64,000 nt of DNA from Desulfosporosinus sp049943955 (GTDB lineage Bacteria > Bacillota > Desulfitobacteriia > Desulfitobacteriales > Desulfitobacteriaceae), in assembly GCF_049943955.1 (NCBI RefSeq), contig NZ_JBNFTW010000003.1, forward strand, positions 310,001-374,000. The letters run 5' to 3'. Position 1 is the stretch's first letter, and each line of letters starts with the position of its first letter. Positions 32,948-41,701 of this stretch are shown here, piece by piece. Both the position numbers and the translations under genes were made by a program. A model generated the notes under the pieces. That model did not search any database and was not told the DNA's origin. It saw only the letters and a program-made list of their open reading frames with translations.

Positions 32948-33388
32948 ATGAAACTGCATGATCTTAAGCCTGCTGAAGGATCAACTCATGCCCCGAAACG
33001 TCTCGGGCGTGGAATAGGATCGGGTAATGGCAAAACAGCCGGCAAAGGGCATAAAGGACAAAATGCCCGTGCAGGCGGAGGTGTCCGTCCTGGTTTTGAA
33101 GGCGGACAAAATCCACTTTACCGCAGAATGCCGAAACGTGGCTTTAAAAATATTTCCAGAAAAGAAATTGTTGCTCTGAATGTACGCGATCTAGAACGTT
33201 TTGAAAACGGGACGGTAATCACCCTTGAAAGCCTCTTAGAGAGTGGTCTGATTAAGGCTGTAAAAGATGGTGTAAAGATTTTAGCAACGGGGGAATTAAC
33301 CAAAGCTCTGACCGTCAAGATTGACAAAGTCAGCCCTGCCGCGGCAGAAAAGATAGTTGCAGCTGGTGGCAAAGTAGAGGTGGAGTAG
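32948..33388 (+). CDS. rplO: 50S ribosomal protein L15
   Basis: Late-assembly 50S protein. The Gly-rich N-terminal extension (RLGRGIGSGNGKTAGKGHKGQNARAGG) and the folded C-terminal domain are intact; 146 aa. ATG 32948 is 9 nt after AAGGAGGTG. secY starts 1 bp after its stop. Confidence 0.96.
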   Translation: MKLHDLKPAEGSTHAPKRLGRGIGSGNGKTAGKGHKGQNARAGGGVRPGFEGGQNPLYRRMPKRGFKNISRKEIVALNVRDLERFENGTVITLESLLESGLIKAVKDGVKILATGELTKALTVKIDKVSPAAAEKIVAAGGKVEVE

Positions 33389-33389
33389 T

Positions 33390-34676
33390 ATGATTTTCGA
33401 TTCCCTGAAGAATGCGTGGAATGTAGCGGATCTCAGGAAGAAAATCGGTTACACTCTTCTTATGTTCCTGATCTTCCGTATCGGAGCACATATTCCCATT
33501 CCGTATGTTAATCATGAAGTTTTAAAGAATATGCTTGGAACTGGGGGCATGTTCGATTTTATGGACACGCTCTCAGGGGGTTCCTTCAAAAGACTGACAG
33601 TATTTGCCTTAAGCATTACTCCTTATGTTACAGCTTCTATCATTTTACAGTTGCTGACGATAGTAATCCCATCTTTAGAAAGACTCTCTAAAGAAGGCGA
33701 TTATGGCCACAAAAAAATTACCCAATATACACGATATTCTACCGTTGCTTTGGGTTTTGTTCAGGCCTTTGGTCTTACCTTTGGGATTCGCAGCGCCTTA
33801 ATGATTCCCAACTCCTCTTGGAAGTGGGCAATTTACATTTTGGTGGCTCTCGTCTTAACTGCGGGTACAGCATTTTTAATGTGGCTTGGTGAAGCGATAA
33901 CAGAAAACGGTGTCGGAAATGGTATCTCGCTGATTATTTTTGCAGGTATTGTTTCTCGTGTACCTGATGCTCTAAAATACTTGTATAGTTTGTTTACGGT
34001 CAATGAGATCAACGTCTTTTCGCTTCTTGGACTGGCAGTCATTGTGGTATTTATTATTGCAGGAGTTGTCTATGTTCAGGAAGGAACTCGACGAGTGTCG
34101 GTTCAATATGCGAAACGAGTTGTTGGTCGCCGGGTCTATGGAGGACAAAGCAGTCACATCCCCTTGAAGGTTAATCAAGCCGGTGTTATTCCGGTTATCT
34201 TCGCGATTTCTTTGCTCGCGTTTCCGCAGACGATTGCAACATGGATGCCAACTTCTGGATTTGCGAGATTTGTCAACACTTGGTTCAGCATGAATGGCTC
34301 GGTTCAGTCCATTCCGTATTTGCTGGTCTACGCAGTGCTCATAATATTCTTTACTTACTTCTACACGGCTGTTACCTTTAATCCAGTGGATGTAGCAGAC
34401 AACTTGAAGAAGTATGGAGGATTTATCCCTGGCCTTCGTCCTGGGCGTCCTACGGCTGAATATCTGTCCAAGATTCTTAGCCGCATTACGCTGGCAGGCG
34501 GCATATTCCTTGCATTGATAGCAATTCTACCGACAATAGTCATGGGACTGACGGGTCTTAAAAACATCTATTTTGGTGGTACTTCCCTTTTGATCGTAGT
34601 TGGGGTTGCGCTTGAAACGATGAAACAGATCGAATCCCAGCTTATGTCAAGGCATTATCAAGGGTTTATGAAGTAA
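33390..34676 (+). CDS. secY: preprotein translocase subunit SecY
   Basis: Channel subunit of the Sec translocon; integral membrane protein with ten predicted spans in 428 aa. The plug/TM2 region GGSFKRLTVFALSITPYVTASII, the cytoplasmic loop RVSVQYAKRVVGRRVYGGQSSHIPLKVNQAGVIPVIFA and the C-terminal ESQLMSRHYQGF are canonical. It works with SecE (8604) and with SecG, which is not in this window. It abuts rplO. Confidence 0.98.
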   Translation: MIFDSLKNAWNVADLRKKIGYTLLMFLIFRIGAHIPIPYVNHEVLKNMLGTGGMFDFMDTLSGGSFKRLTVFALSITPYVTASIILQLLTIVIPSLERLSKEGDYGHKKITQYTRYSTVALGFVQAFGLTFGIRSALMIPNSSWKWAIYILVALVLTAGTAFLMWLGEAITENGVGNGISLIIFAGIVSRVPDALKYLYSLFTVNEINVFSLLGLAVIVVFIIAGVVYVQEGTRRVSVQYAKRVVGRRVYGGQSSHIPLKVNQAGVIPVIFAISLLAFPQTIATWMPTSGFARFVNTWFSMNGSVQSIPYLLVYAVLIIFFTYFYTAVTFNPVDVADNLKKYGGFIPGLRPGRPTAEYLSKILSRITLAGGIFLALIAILPTIVMGLTGLKNIYFGGTSLLIVVGVALETMKQIESQLMSRHYQGFMK

Positions 34677-34689
34677 AGGAGGAATAGAG

Positions 34690-35331
34690 ATGAAAATTAT
34701 ATTAATGGGCGGTCCAGGAGCAGGTAAAGGTACTCAAGCAAATCCACTGGTGGAAAAATTCCATTTTCCTCATATCTCCACAGGTGATATGTTCCGTGCA
34801 GCAATTAAAGAAGGAACTGCTTTAGGTCTAAAAGCGAAATCTTATATGGATGCCGGCGGATTAGTTCCGGATGAAGTTACCATTGGAATTGTTGCTGAAC
34901 GATTAGCACAGCCGGATTGTGCTGAAGGGTTCCTTCTTGATGGGTTCCCTCGTACACTGGCTCAAGGGAATGCTTTAAATGAGATCTTGGATCGTCTTGG
35001 CATGAAGCTTGATGGCGTCATCAATATCGAAGTAGCCGAGGATGTCTTAATTCCGCGTCTAACCGGCCGCCGTGTCTGCCGCAAATGCGGAGCTTCATAT
35101 CATATGGTTTTCAATCCTCCCCAACAGGAAGGCGTCTGTGGTCAGTGCGGCGGAGAGCTTTATCAACGCTCAGACGATACTGTGGAAACTGCCAAGAATC
35201 GCTTAAACGTTTATAATCAACAGACAGAACCCTTGATTAATTTCTATCAACAACAAGGACTGCTGAAACGCATCAATGGCGATCAGCCAATCGATAAGGT
35301 CTTTGCGGATATTCTCAAGGCCTTGGGCTAA
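34690..35331 (+). CDS. adk: adenylate kinase, zinc-binding long form
   Basis: Interconverts ATP + AMP and 2 ADP. P-loop GGPGAGKGTQ (7-16) and the AMP-binding DGFPRT are present. The LID domain carries Cys130-x2-Cys133 and Cys150-x2-Cys153, the structural zinc site common in Gram-positive enzymes; 213 aa. AAAGGAGG precedes the ATG. It lies between secY and map, as in Bacillus. Confidence 0.97.
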   Translation: MKIILMGGPGAGKGTQANPLVEKFHFPHISTGDMFRAAIKEGTALGLKAKSYMDAGGLVPDEVTIGIVAERLAQPDCAEGFLLDGFPRTLAQGNALNEILDRLGMKLDGVINIEVAEDVLIPRLTGRRVCRKCGASYHMVFNPPQQEGVCGQCGGELYQRSDDTVETAKNRLNVYNQQTEPLINFYQQQGLLKRINGDQPIDKVFADILKALG

Positions 35332-35337
35332 TTAACC

Positions 35338-36084
35338 ATGATAGAGCTTAAAAATGCAAGCCAGTTTAAGAGGATGCGTAAGGCAGGAAAAATTGTGGCA
35401 GATACCCTCGCATTAATGCGTGAGGTCGCAAGGCCTGGGATTACAACTCTTGAATTGGATCGCAAGGCAGAGGAATATATTCGTGCTCAAGGTGCAATTC
35501 CTGCATTTAAAGGTTACAATGGGTTTCCGGCAACACTCTGCACATCGGTTAATGAACAGGTTGTTCATGGAATACCAAGTTTAAGGAGTTTAGAATCTGG
35601 AGATATTATCAGTATTGATTGCGGAGCGGTCATTGATGGATATTTCGGAGATGCTGCTGTTACTCTGCCAATCGGAGATGTTGATGAAAATCTCCTAAAA
35701 CTCTTGAAGGTAACTGAAGAATCATTAATGTTCGGTATTGCTCAGGCGAAAGTTGGAAATCGACTTTATGATATATCACACGCAGTTCAAAAGCATGTGG
35801 AAGACAACGGCTTTTCGGTTGTGCGTGATTATGTCGGGCACGGAATTGGCCGAGCCATGCACGAGGATCCGCAGATCCCTAATTTTGGCAAGCCTGGCCG
35901 GGGGCCACGACTCGAGGTAGGTATGGCCTTGGCTATTGAGCCCATGGTGAACATGGGGACGTATGAAGTGCTGACGCTGAAGGATCACTGGACTGTGGTC
36001 ACGAAAGACAAGAAGCCGTCGTCTCATTTCGAGCACACAGTCGCAATTACGGAAAATGGCTTGGAAATTCTGACTCGAAGTTAG
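35338..36084 (+). CDS. map: methionine aminopeptidase, type I
   Basis: Removes the initiator methionine from nascent proteins using a dinuclear metal centre. The ligands expected in the family are visible: Asp94 and Asp105 (DCGAVIDGYFGD), His in GHGIGRAMHE, Glu in IEPMVNMG and Glu in FEHTVAIT. Length is 248 aa. It starts 6 bp after adk. Confidence 0.97.
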   Translation: MIELKNASQFKRMRKAGKIVADTLALMREVARPGITTLELDRKAEEYIRAQGAIPAFKGYNGFPATLCTSVNEQVVHGIPSLRSLESGDIISIDCGAVIDGYFGDAAVTLPIGDVDENLLKLLKVTEESLMFGIAQAKVGNRLYDISHAVQKHVEDNGFSVVRDYVGHGIGRAMHEDPQIPNFGKPGRGPRLEVGMALAIEPMVNMGTYEVLTLKDHWTVVTKDKKPSSHFEHTVAITENGLEILTRS

Positions 36085-36123
36085 GTCTATACCGTAGGAT
36101 TGTCAGAGGAGGGGAATTTAAGT

Positions 36124-36342
36124 ATGTCTAAAGAAGACGTTATTGAAGTAGAAGGTAAAGTATTAGAGCCATTGCCAAATGCGATGTTTTCCGTGGAATT
36201 GCCCAACGGACACAAAGTATTGGCCCATGTCTCAGGTAAAATACGCATGAATTTTATTAGGATTCTTCCTGGTGATCGGGTGACGGTGGAACTTTCTCCC
36301 TATGACCTGTCACGGGGCAGAATCACTTATAGGTTTAAGTAA
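36124..36342 (+). CDS. infA: translation initiation factor IF-1
   Basis: OB-fold factor that blocks the A site during initiation. 72 aa beginning MSKEDVIEVEGKV and ending SRGRITYRFK, the standard form. ATG 36124 follows GAGGAGGGG by 10 nt; the frame is open upstream to TTG 36100 without support. Confidence 0.96.
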   Translation: MSKEDVIEVEGKVLEPLPNAMFSVELPNGHKVLAHVSGKIRMNFIRILPGDRVTVELSPYDLSRGRITYRFK

Positions 36343-36360
36343 GTCAAGGGAGGGATTACG

Positions 36361-36474
36361 GTGAAAGTAAAGCCTTCTGTTAAAACCATCTGCGAAAAAT
36401 GTAAAATTATTCGCAGACATGGCAAGATCATGGTCATTTGCGAAAACCCAAAGCACAAACAACGCCAAGGGTAA
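36361..36474 (+). CDS. rpmJ: 50S ribosomal protein L36, zinc form
   Basis: A 37-aa zinc-ribbon protein from GTG 36361 behind GGGAGGG. Cys11, Cys14, Cys27 and His32 are the zinc ligands (TICEKCK, VICENPKH). It lies between infA and rpsM, as in Bacillus. Confidence 0.96.
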   Translation: MKVKPSVKTICEKCKIIRRHGKIMVICENPKHKQRQG

Positions 36475-36567
36475 ACAGTTTCGGTTGCGCGGCTGATTGG
36501 AGATTTTCTCTAATGCACCGATTTTTATAATGGTAAGAGCTGAAAACATTGGAGGTGTAAATTTTAG

Positions 36568-36939
36568 ATGGCACGTATCGCTGGGGTTGATTTACCGCGC
36601 GAGAAACGCATAGAAGTTGCCTTGACCTATATTTATGGCATTGGGCTTCCGACTTCACATAAGATTCTCGCCAAAACAGGTGTGAGTCCAGATGTCCGAG
36701 TGCGTGACTTGTCAGAGGACGAAGTCGGCAAGCTTCGGGAAGTTATTGATAAAGAGTTTAAAATTGAAGGCGATTTGCGTCGCGAAGTTTCCCTCAATAT
36801 CAAGCGTCTGATGGAAATTGGTTGCTATCGTGGTTTGCGTCATCGTCGGGGACTTCCCGTAAGAGGACAACGCACGAAAACCAATGCTCGTACTCGCAAG
36901 GGTCCGGCTAAAACTGTCGGAGCAAAACGTAAGAAGTAA
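36568..36939 (+). CDS. rpsM: 30S ribosomal protein S13
   Basis: 30S head protein contacting P-site tRNA and the 50S bridges B1a/b. MARIAGVDLPREKRIEVALTYIYGIG at the start and the basic tail RGQRTKTNARTRKGPAKTVGAKRKK; 123 aa. TTGGAGGTG precedes the ATG. Confidence 0.97.
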   Translation: MARIAGVDLPREKRIEVALTYIYGIGLPTSHKILAKTGVSPDVRVRDLSEDEVGKLREVIDKEFKIEGDLRREVSLNIKRLMEIGCYRGLRHRRGLPVRGQRTKTNARTRKGPAKTVGAKRKK

Positions 36940-36957
36940 TAAGGAGGGATAACCGAG

Positions 36958-37347
36958 ATGGCACGTAAAGTTGTCCGGACAAAGCGCCGGGAACGTAAGA
37001 ATATTGACAGTGGAATTGCCCATATCAAGTCCACCTTCAACAACACCATGGTGACCATTACGGATACCAGCGGGAACGCACTCTCCTGGTCAAGTGCAGG
37101 TTCCTTAGGGTTTAAAGGTTCACGTAAAAGCACACCATTTGCAGCACAAATGGCTGCTGAGACTTGTGCAAAGGCTGCAATGGAACATGGTTTGAAAGAT
37201 GTTGAATGTTATGTAAAAGGTCCTGGAGCAGGACGTGAGGCTGCCATTCGTGCTCTGCAAGCTGCAGGCTTAGAAGTTAATTTGATTAAAGATGTGACAC
37301 CGATTCCACATAATGGTTGTCGGCCACCAAAACGCAGAAGGGTATAG
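36958..37347 (+). CDS. rpsK: 30S ribosomal protein S11
   Basis: Platform protein near the mRNA exit and E site. Central IKSTFNNTMVTITDTSGN and C-terminal DVTPIPHNGCRPPKRRRV are diagnostic; 129 aa. AAGGAGGG precedes the ATG. Confidence 0.98.
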   Translation: MARKVVRTKRRERKNIDSGIAHIKSTFNNTMVTITDTSGNALSWSSAGSLGFKGSRKSTPFAAQMAAETCAKAAMEHGLKDVECYVKGPGAGREAAIRALQAAGLEVNLIKDVTPIPHNGCRPPKRRRV

Positions 37348-37360
37348 GAGGTGTGTAATC

Positions 37361-37990
37361 ATGGCTAGATATACTGGACCAGTTTGTCGCTTATGTCGGC
37401 GTGAAGGTATGAAGTTGTTCCTTAAAGGGGAACGTTGCTATACTGGAAAATGTGCTATTGACCGTCGTGCTTACGCCCCCGGACAACACGGTCAGGCTCG
37501 TGGCAAGAAGCCTACTGAGTATGGTCTTCAGTTGCGTGAAAAACAAAAAGCCCGTCGTTTATATGGTGTCATGGAAAAACAATTCCAACACTATTTTGAT
37601 GAGGCAGCTCGCCGCAAAGGAGTTACCGGTGAGAACTTATTAGTCTTGTTAGAACGACGCTTGGATAATGTCGTATTCCACTTGGGTTTTGCTTCATCCC
37701 GTCCGGAAGCCCGTCAACTCGTGAGTCATGGTCACTTTACCGTGAATGGTAAACGAGTCGATATACCTTCCTATTCAGTACGTGTTGGTGAAGTTGTTGC
37801 TGTCAAAGAAGGCAGTAAGAGTTCACCCAGAGTGAAACAACTTCTGGAAAACTTGGGATCACGTTCTGTACCGGGATGGTTAAGCCTGGATGCAAATGCA
37901 GCTACAGGAACCATTGTTGCGCTTCCTACTCGTGAAGATATTCAACTTCCAATTCAAGAACACCTCATCGTGGAGAAATACTCCCGTTAA
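37361..37990 (+). CDS. rpsD: 30S ribosomal protein S4, zinc form
   Basis: Nucleates 16S 5'-domain assembly and, in many bacteria, represses the alpha operon. It has four N-terminal cysteines (Cys9, Cys12, Cys26, Cys31), the zinc-binding variant, and an S4 RNA-binding domain (RLDNVVFHLGFASSRPEARQ). 209 aa from ATG 37361, behind AGGAGGTGTG; the open frame extends upstream into rpsK. Confidence 0.97.
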   Translation: MARYTGPVCRLCRREGMKLFLKGERCYTGKCAIDRRAYAPGQHGQARGKKPTEYGLQLREKQKARRLYGVMEKQFQHYFDEAARRKGVTGENLLVLLERRLDNVVFHLGFASSRPEARQLVSHGHFTVNGKRVDIPSYSVRVGEVVAVKEGSKSSPRVKQLLENLGSRSVPGWLSLDANAATGTIVALPTREDIQLPIQEHLIVEKYSR

Positions 37991-38059
37991 TGTTGACGTT
38001 CTGCCCTTATGGGTCGGATGGTTTGTATATCAAGTTCTCGAGAAAGAAGGTGCATTCCG

Positions 38060-39007
38060 ATGTTAGAAATCGAGAAGCCCAGAATCGAGTGTGTCGAGCG
38101 TTCTGAAGATGACTCCTATGCAAAATTTGTAGTTGAGCCTTTGGAAAGGGGTTACGGGATCACCTTAGGAAACTCACTAAGACGGATCCTGTTATCCTCT
38201 CTTGAAGGGTCAGCGGTTACATCAGTCAAAATTGAAGGGGTACTCCATGAGTTTTCCACGATTCCGGGTGTCTTAGAAGATGTCACTGACATCATTCTTA
38301 ATTTAAAGTCCTTAGCCTTAAAAGGCTATACTGACGAACCCAGAGTCATTCGTTTAGAATCCCAACATGAAGGGATTGTGACGGCGGGAGATATCATAAC
38401 CGACCCAGATATTGAGATTCTAAACCGTGACTTAAAAATTGCTACTTTAGACCATGATGGCCGATTATTTATGGAAATGACTGTAGAACGCGGACGTGGT
38501 TACGTTTCTGCAGACCGAAATAAAAAGCCTGATCAAGTTATAGGAGTTATCCCTATTGACTCTATCTTTGCTCCTATTTACAAGGTTAACTATACCGTAG
38601 AGGACACTCGGGTAGGGCAAACTACGGATTATGACAAGTTAACCCTTGAAGTATGGTCTAATGGCAGTATTTCTCCAGAAGAGGCTACAAGTTCGGCTGC
38701 AAAAATTTTGAGCGACCATTTGCGCCTCTTTATGGGACTTACAGATAAACTCAATAATGTTGAAATCATGGTAGAAAAAGAAGAAGAAGCTAAAGATAAA
38801 ATCCTCGAAATGACCATTGAGGAATTGGATCTGTCTGTCCGTTCTTACAATTGCTTGAAACGTGCAGGAATTAACTCCGTTGAAGAGTTAACTCAGAAAA
38901 CGGAAGAAGACATGATTAAAGTACGTAACCTTGGTCGTAAATCTTTAGAAGAAGTGGAATTCAAGCTTAAAGACTTAGGTTTATCGTTCCGCCCATCTGA
39001 GGACTAA
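38060..39007 (+). CDS. rpoA: RNA polymerase alpha subunit
   Basis: Dimerises to nucleate RNAP and binds UP elements and activators. The N-terminal domain contains YGITLGNSLRRILLSSLEG; a flexible linker (VEKEEEAKDK) leads to the C-terminal domain LDLSVRSYNCLKRAGINSVEEL. 315 aa from ATG 38060 behind AAGAAGGTG; the frame continues upstream without a site. Confidence 0.97.
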   Translation: MLEIEKPRIECVERSEDDSYAKFVVEPLERGYGITLGNSLRRILLSSLEGSAVTSVKIEGVLHEFSTIPGVLEDVTDIILNLKSLALKGYTDEPRVIRLESQHEGIVTAGDIITDPDIEILNRDLKIATLDHDGRLFMEMTVERGRGYVSADRNKKPDQVIGVIPIDSIFAPIYKVNYTVEDTRVGQTTDYDKLTLEVWSNGSISPEEATSSAAKILSDHLRLFMGLTDKLNNVEIMVEKEEEAKDKILEMTIEELDLSVRSYNCLKRAGINSVEELTQKTEEDMIKVRNLGRKSLEEVEFKLKDLGLSFRPSED

Positions 39008-39031
39008 TTCGGTGCAAAAGGAGGGAAAGTA

Positions 39032-39370
39032 ATGCCTTACCGCAAGTTGGGAAGAAATTCAGGTCATCGCGGAGCAATGTTACGTAACATTGTCACTTCC
39101 CTATTACAACACGAACGTATTGAAACGACCGAAGCACGCGCCAAGGAACTTAGTTCAATTGCTGAAAAGATGATTACGCTTGGAAAGCAAGGCGATCTGG
39201 CAGCACGTCGCTTAACGATGTCTTATCTGATGGATGAGGATGTCGTTAAAAAATTATTTGATACCATTGCGCCAAAGTATGCTGACCGTCAGGGAGGCTA
39301 TACTCGTATTATGAAACTCGGCATGCGCCGAGGAGATGCTGCGTCATTGGTTATCGTTGAACTCGTCTAG
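39032..39370 (+). CDS. rplQ: 50S ribosomal protein L17
   Basis: Last gene of the alpha operon; binds near the tunnel exit. MPYRKLGRNSGHRGAMLRNIVTSLL and the end RRGDAASLVIVELV are typical; 112 aa. AAAGGAGGG precedes the ATG, and a strong terminator follows. Confidence 0.97.
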   Translation: MPYRKLGRNSGHRGAMLRNIVTSLLQHERIETTEARAKELSSIAEKMITLGKQGDLAARRLTMSYLMDEDVVKKLFDTIAPKYADRQGGYTRIMKLGMRRGDAASLVIVELV

Positions 39371-39382
39371 AAGCGAGTTGCT

Positions 39383-39420
39383 AAAGGCCGGGTTGCTTAC
39401 AGGTTAAGCACCCGGCCTTT
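39383..39420 (+). terminator. intrinsic terminator after rplQ
   Basis: AAAGGCCGGGT(T)GCTT and AAGCA/CCCGGCCTTT form a long GC-rich stem ending in TTT at 39418-39420. It marks the 3' end of the ribosomal superoperon and falls just before the ecfA start region. Confidence 0.85.
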
Positions 39421-39442
39421 GCTAACTTTAGGGAGTGGTATC

Positions 39443-40891
39443 TTGAACTCACCGAAGGTTCTTGAACTTCAAAACGTTTGCTATGGTAACATCCTCAAAG
39501 GAGTTACCATGAACTGGCGGCAAGGGGAAATCATTGCCCTGATGGGTTTGAACGGTGCCGGTAAATCGACTATTGCCCGTTTGTTTGCTGGTCTAATTGT
39601 ACCCAATAAAGGTGAGATCCGCTTACAGCAAAATGGAAGTGTTCTTCCCTGGGAGAGTGTTGAACGATGGCGGGAGATAGCTTTTATAGGCCAACATCCA
39701 CGGCGTCAGACAATCGGGGCAACAGTTGCTGAAGAGTTGGGTTTCGGTTTAATTAACCTCGGAATGGATCAAGAAACTGTGCGTCAACATGTGTCCCAAT
39801 TGACAAACGAGATTGGGCTGCAGGGAAAAGAGAATCAATCACCCGCGACACTATCCGGCGGACAACGACAAAGACTTGTCACAGCAGCGATCCTAGCACT
39901 TCAACCATCCTTTTTAATTTTGGATGAAGCGTTAAGCATGCTTGATGCCAAAGCTCAAGAGAGAATTTTAGAGCTCCTAAGAAAAGCGCGGCCTACGACA
40001 GGACAGCTATGGATTACCCACGATTCGGAACTGGCACGACAGGCAGACAGATTGCTTGTTCTTGCTGATGGATTTCTTGTTGATTGGGGCAACCCCAGAG
40101 ATGCTTTTAAGCATTATTATGCTGAACTCTCAATGTTTGAAACGAAGCTGCAAAATCAAGGATCTTCAGAGTTGAAAGCCAGACCAATGAAAGAGGATCA
40201 ACGTCCGATTTTAGTATGGGAAGAGGCAGATTTTTTTTCACGTCTAAAGATTGATAAGTCTATAAGACCCGGTGAATTTTTGGCAATTGTGGGACCTTCG
40301 GGAGCTGGTAAAACAACAATTTTAGAAAGCGTTTATGGCTTTACCCTGCCGTCAGAAGGGCGCTTATCGGTTAACGGAAAAGTAATGAACAAGCATAATA
40401 TCGGCGATTTGCGACGAAAAATGGGCTTCGTCCTGCAAGAGGCGGGAGAATATCTAATCGGCCGCAGTGTTTGCGGAGAAATATTTTACGACCAGCAAAA
40501 GTCTGCTCCAAAATCTCTCAGCCTAGAGCAGGGATTGTATTTGAACCGCTATGGGATCCCTGATTATCTGGCAAGGGTTGCTCCTGAAAGGCTAAGCGGA
40601 GGCGAGCGACAAAAAGTAGCTTTGGCAGCCGCCATGAGGACCTTACCGGAGATTCTGCTTCTGGATGAACCGTTGCTTGGCCTGGATGCTAAGAGCAGGG
40701 AGAGTATCCAGAGGCTGATTTTCTCTCTCCAGGACATTACAATTCTTTTCGTAACCCATGATCTTAGAGACGTGTTGGGAGCAGCAGACAGGATTTGGCT
40801 CGTCGAGAACGGCGAAGTGGCGCTTGACTGCCCCGTCGAGGAGTGGAGCAGCTATCAGGACAAATTCATCTGTTCTGGGGTTCGTTGTTAA
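39443..40891 (+). CDS. ECF transporter energy-coupling ATPase, tandem-fused EcfA1-EcfA2
   Basis: Two complete ABC ATPase domains in one 482-aa chain. Domain 1: Walker A GLNGAGKST (about 35-43), signature LSGGQRQRL (about 138), Walker B FLILDEALSML, switch His WITHDSE. Domain 2: Walker A GPSGAGKTT (about 284), signature LSGGERQKV (about 383), Walker B ILLLDEPLLGL, FVTHDLRD. In most Firmicutes these are separate genes ecfA1 and ecfA2 at this same site after rplQ. All catalytic motifs are intact, so it is not a decayed pair. They power vitamin uptake with EcfT and unlinked S components. TTG 39443 follows GGGAGTGG. Confidence 0.9.
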   Translation: MNSPKVLELQNVCYGNILKGVTMNWRQGEIIALMGLNGAGKSTIARLFAGLIVPNKGEIRLQQNGSVLPWESVERWREIAFIGQHPRRQTIGATVAEELGFGLINLGMDQETVRQHVSQLTNEIGLQGKENQSPATLSGGQRQRLVTAAILALQPSFLILDEALSMLDAKAQERILELLRKARPTTGQLWITHDSELARQADRLLVLADGFLVDWGNPRDAFKHYYAELSMFETKLQNQGSSELKARPMKEDQRPILVWEEADFFSRLKIDKSIRPGEFLAIVGPSGAGKTTILESVYGFTLPSEGRLSVNGKVMNKHNIGDLRRKMGFVLQEAGEYLIGRSVCGEIFYDQQKSAPKSLSLEQGLYLNRYGIPDYLARVAPERLSGGERQKVALAAAMRTLPEILLLDEPLLGLDAKSRESIQRLIFSLQDITILFVTHDLRDVLGAADRIWLVENGEVALDCPVEEWSSYQDKFICSGVRC

Positions 40892-40905
40892 GAGGAGGAG
40901 AGGCG

Positions 40906-41670
40906 ATGAATTCTCATGAACTCTATTGGTTCAGCGATAGTGTTCTCCATCGGCTGGACCCAAGGCTAAAGGTGGGTGGATTGGCGATCTTGTCACTCCT
41001 CCTGACGCTGACTCGCTGGCAGGGGTTAGTTCTGACGTCATTGGCACTAATGGGGCTGGTGATCATAAGTCATACGCCTTTGAGGTTATTTCGGGGGATG
41101 ACTTTTGTCCTCATCTGGTTAGGGCTATTTTATGGCTTTGCTGCGGGGTGGGTCTGGGGTCAATCAGCTTCCTTCTGGCAGGGGCACTGGTCGAAGGTTG
41201 GTTTATTGCAGGCTGTTCTAATGCTCTGGCGAATAACCTTAATTTTTGGTTTGACCAGGCTTTTTGCGGCAGTAACCCTTCCTATGGAACAAGGCCTGGG
41301 AATTGTTTATTATTTCGCACCACTGACTAGACTTTCAACTAAAGCAGCAGAATTTGCCCTCTTGCTGACTCTGACCTTGCGTTTTATTCCGCTCCTGGGT
41401 GAAGAAGCTGCGTTAATCTGGAAGGCGAGAATGATAAAGGGAAATTGGCCAGTCACATGGCTGCAGCGCTCATGGGAGATATGCCAGCTTGTTGTTCCCA
41501 TAATTCTTATTAGTTTAAAGCGAGCAGAAGAACTTGGGGAAACTATGTTAGCCCGCGGATATGGTTCAGGCAGCTTTAGAACCTTCTTAATTCATGAAAG
41601 AACCGCTACTGACCGTTGGGGCGGAATTGCTGTTGGACTATGGGGATTGCTGCTGTTAATCTGGCACTAA
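40906..41670 (+). CDS. ecfT: ECF transporter transmembrane component EcfT
   Basis: Membrane scaffold joining the ATPases to vitamin-binding S proteins. Several hydrophobic spans (for example LAILSLLLTLTRW and MTFVLIWLGLFYGFAAG) precede the two coupling motifs, here KARMIKG and MLARGYG, the latter matching the Ala-Arg-Gly motif. 254 aa from ATG 40906 behind AGAGGAGGAG, starting 14 bp after the fused ATPase. Confidence 0.92.
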   Translation: MNSHELYWFSDSVLHRLDPRLKVGGLAILSLLLTLTRWQGLVLTSLALMGLVIISHTPLRLFRGMTFVLIWLGLFYGFAAGWVWGQSASFWQGHWSKVGLLQAVLMLWRITLIFGLTRLFAAVTLPMEQGLGIVYYFAPLTRLSTKAAEFALLLTLTLRFIPLLGEEAALIWKARMIKGNWPVTWLQRSWEICQLVVPIILISLKRAEELGETMLARGYGSGSFRTFLIHERTATDRWGGIAVGLWGLLLLIWH

Positions 41671-41701
41671 AACGGGACTTCGTGGAGGTTGGTGGCATAC
41701 G

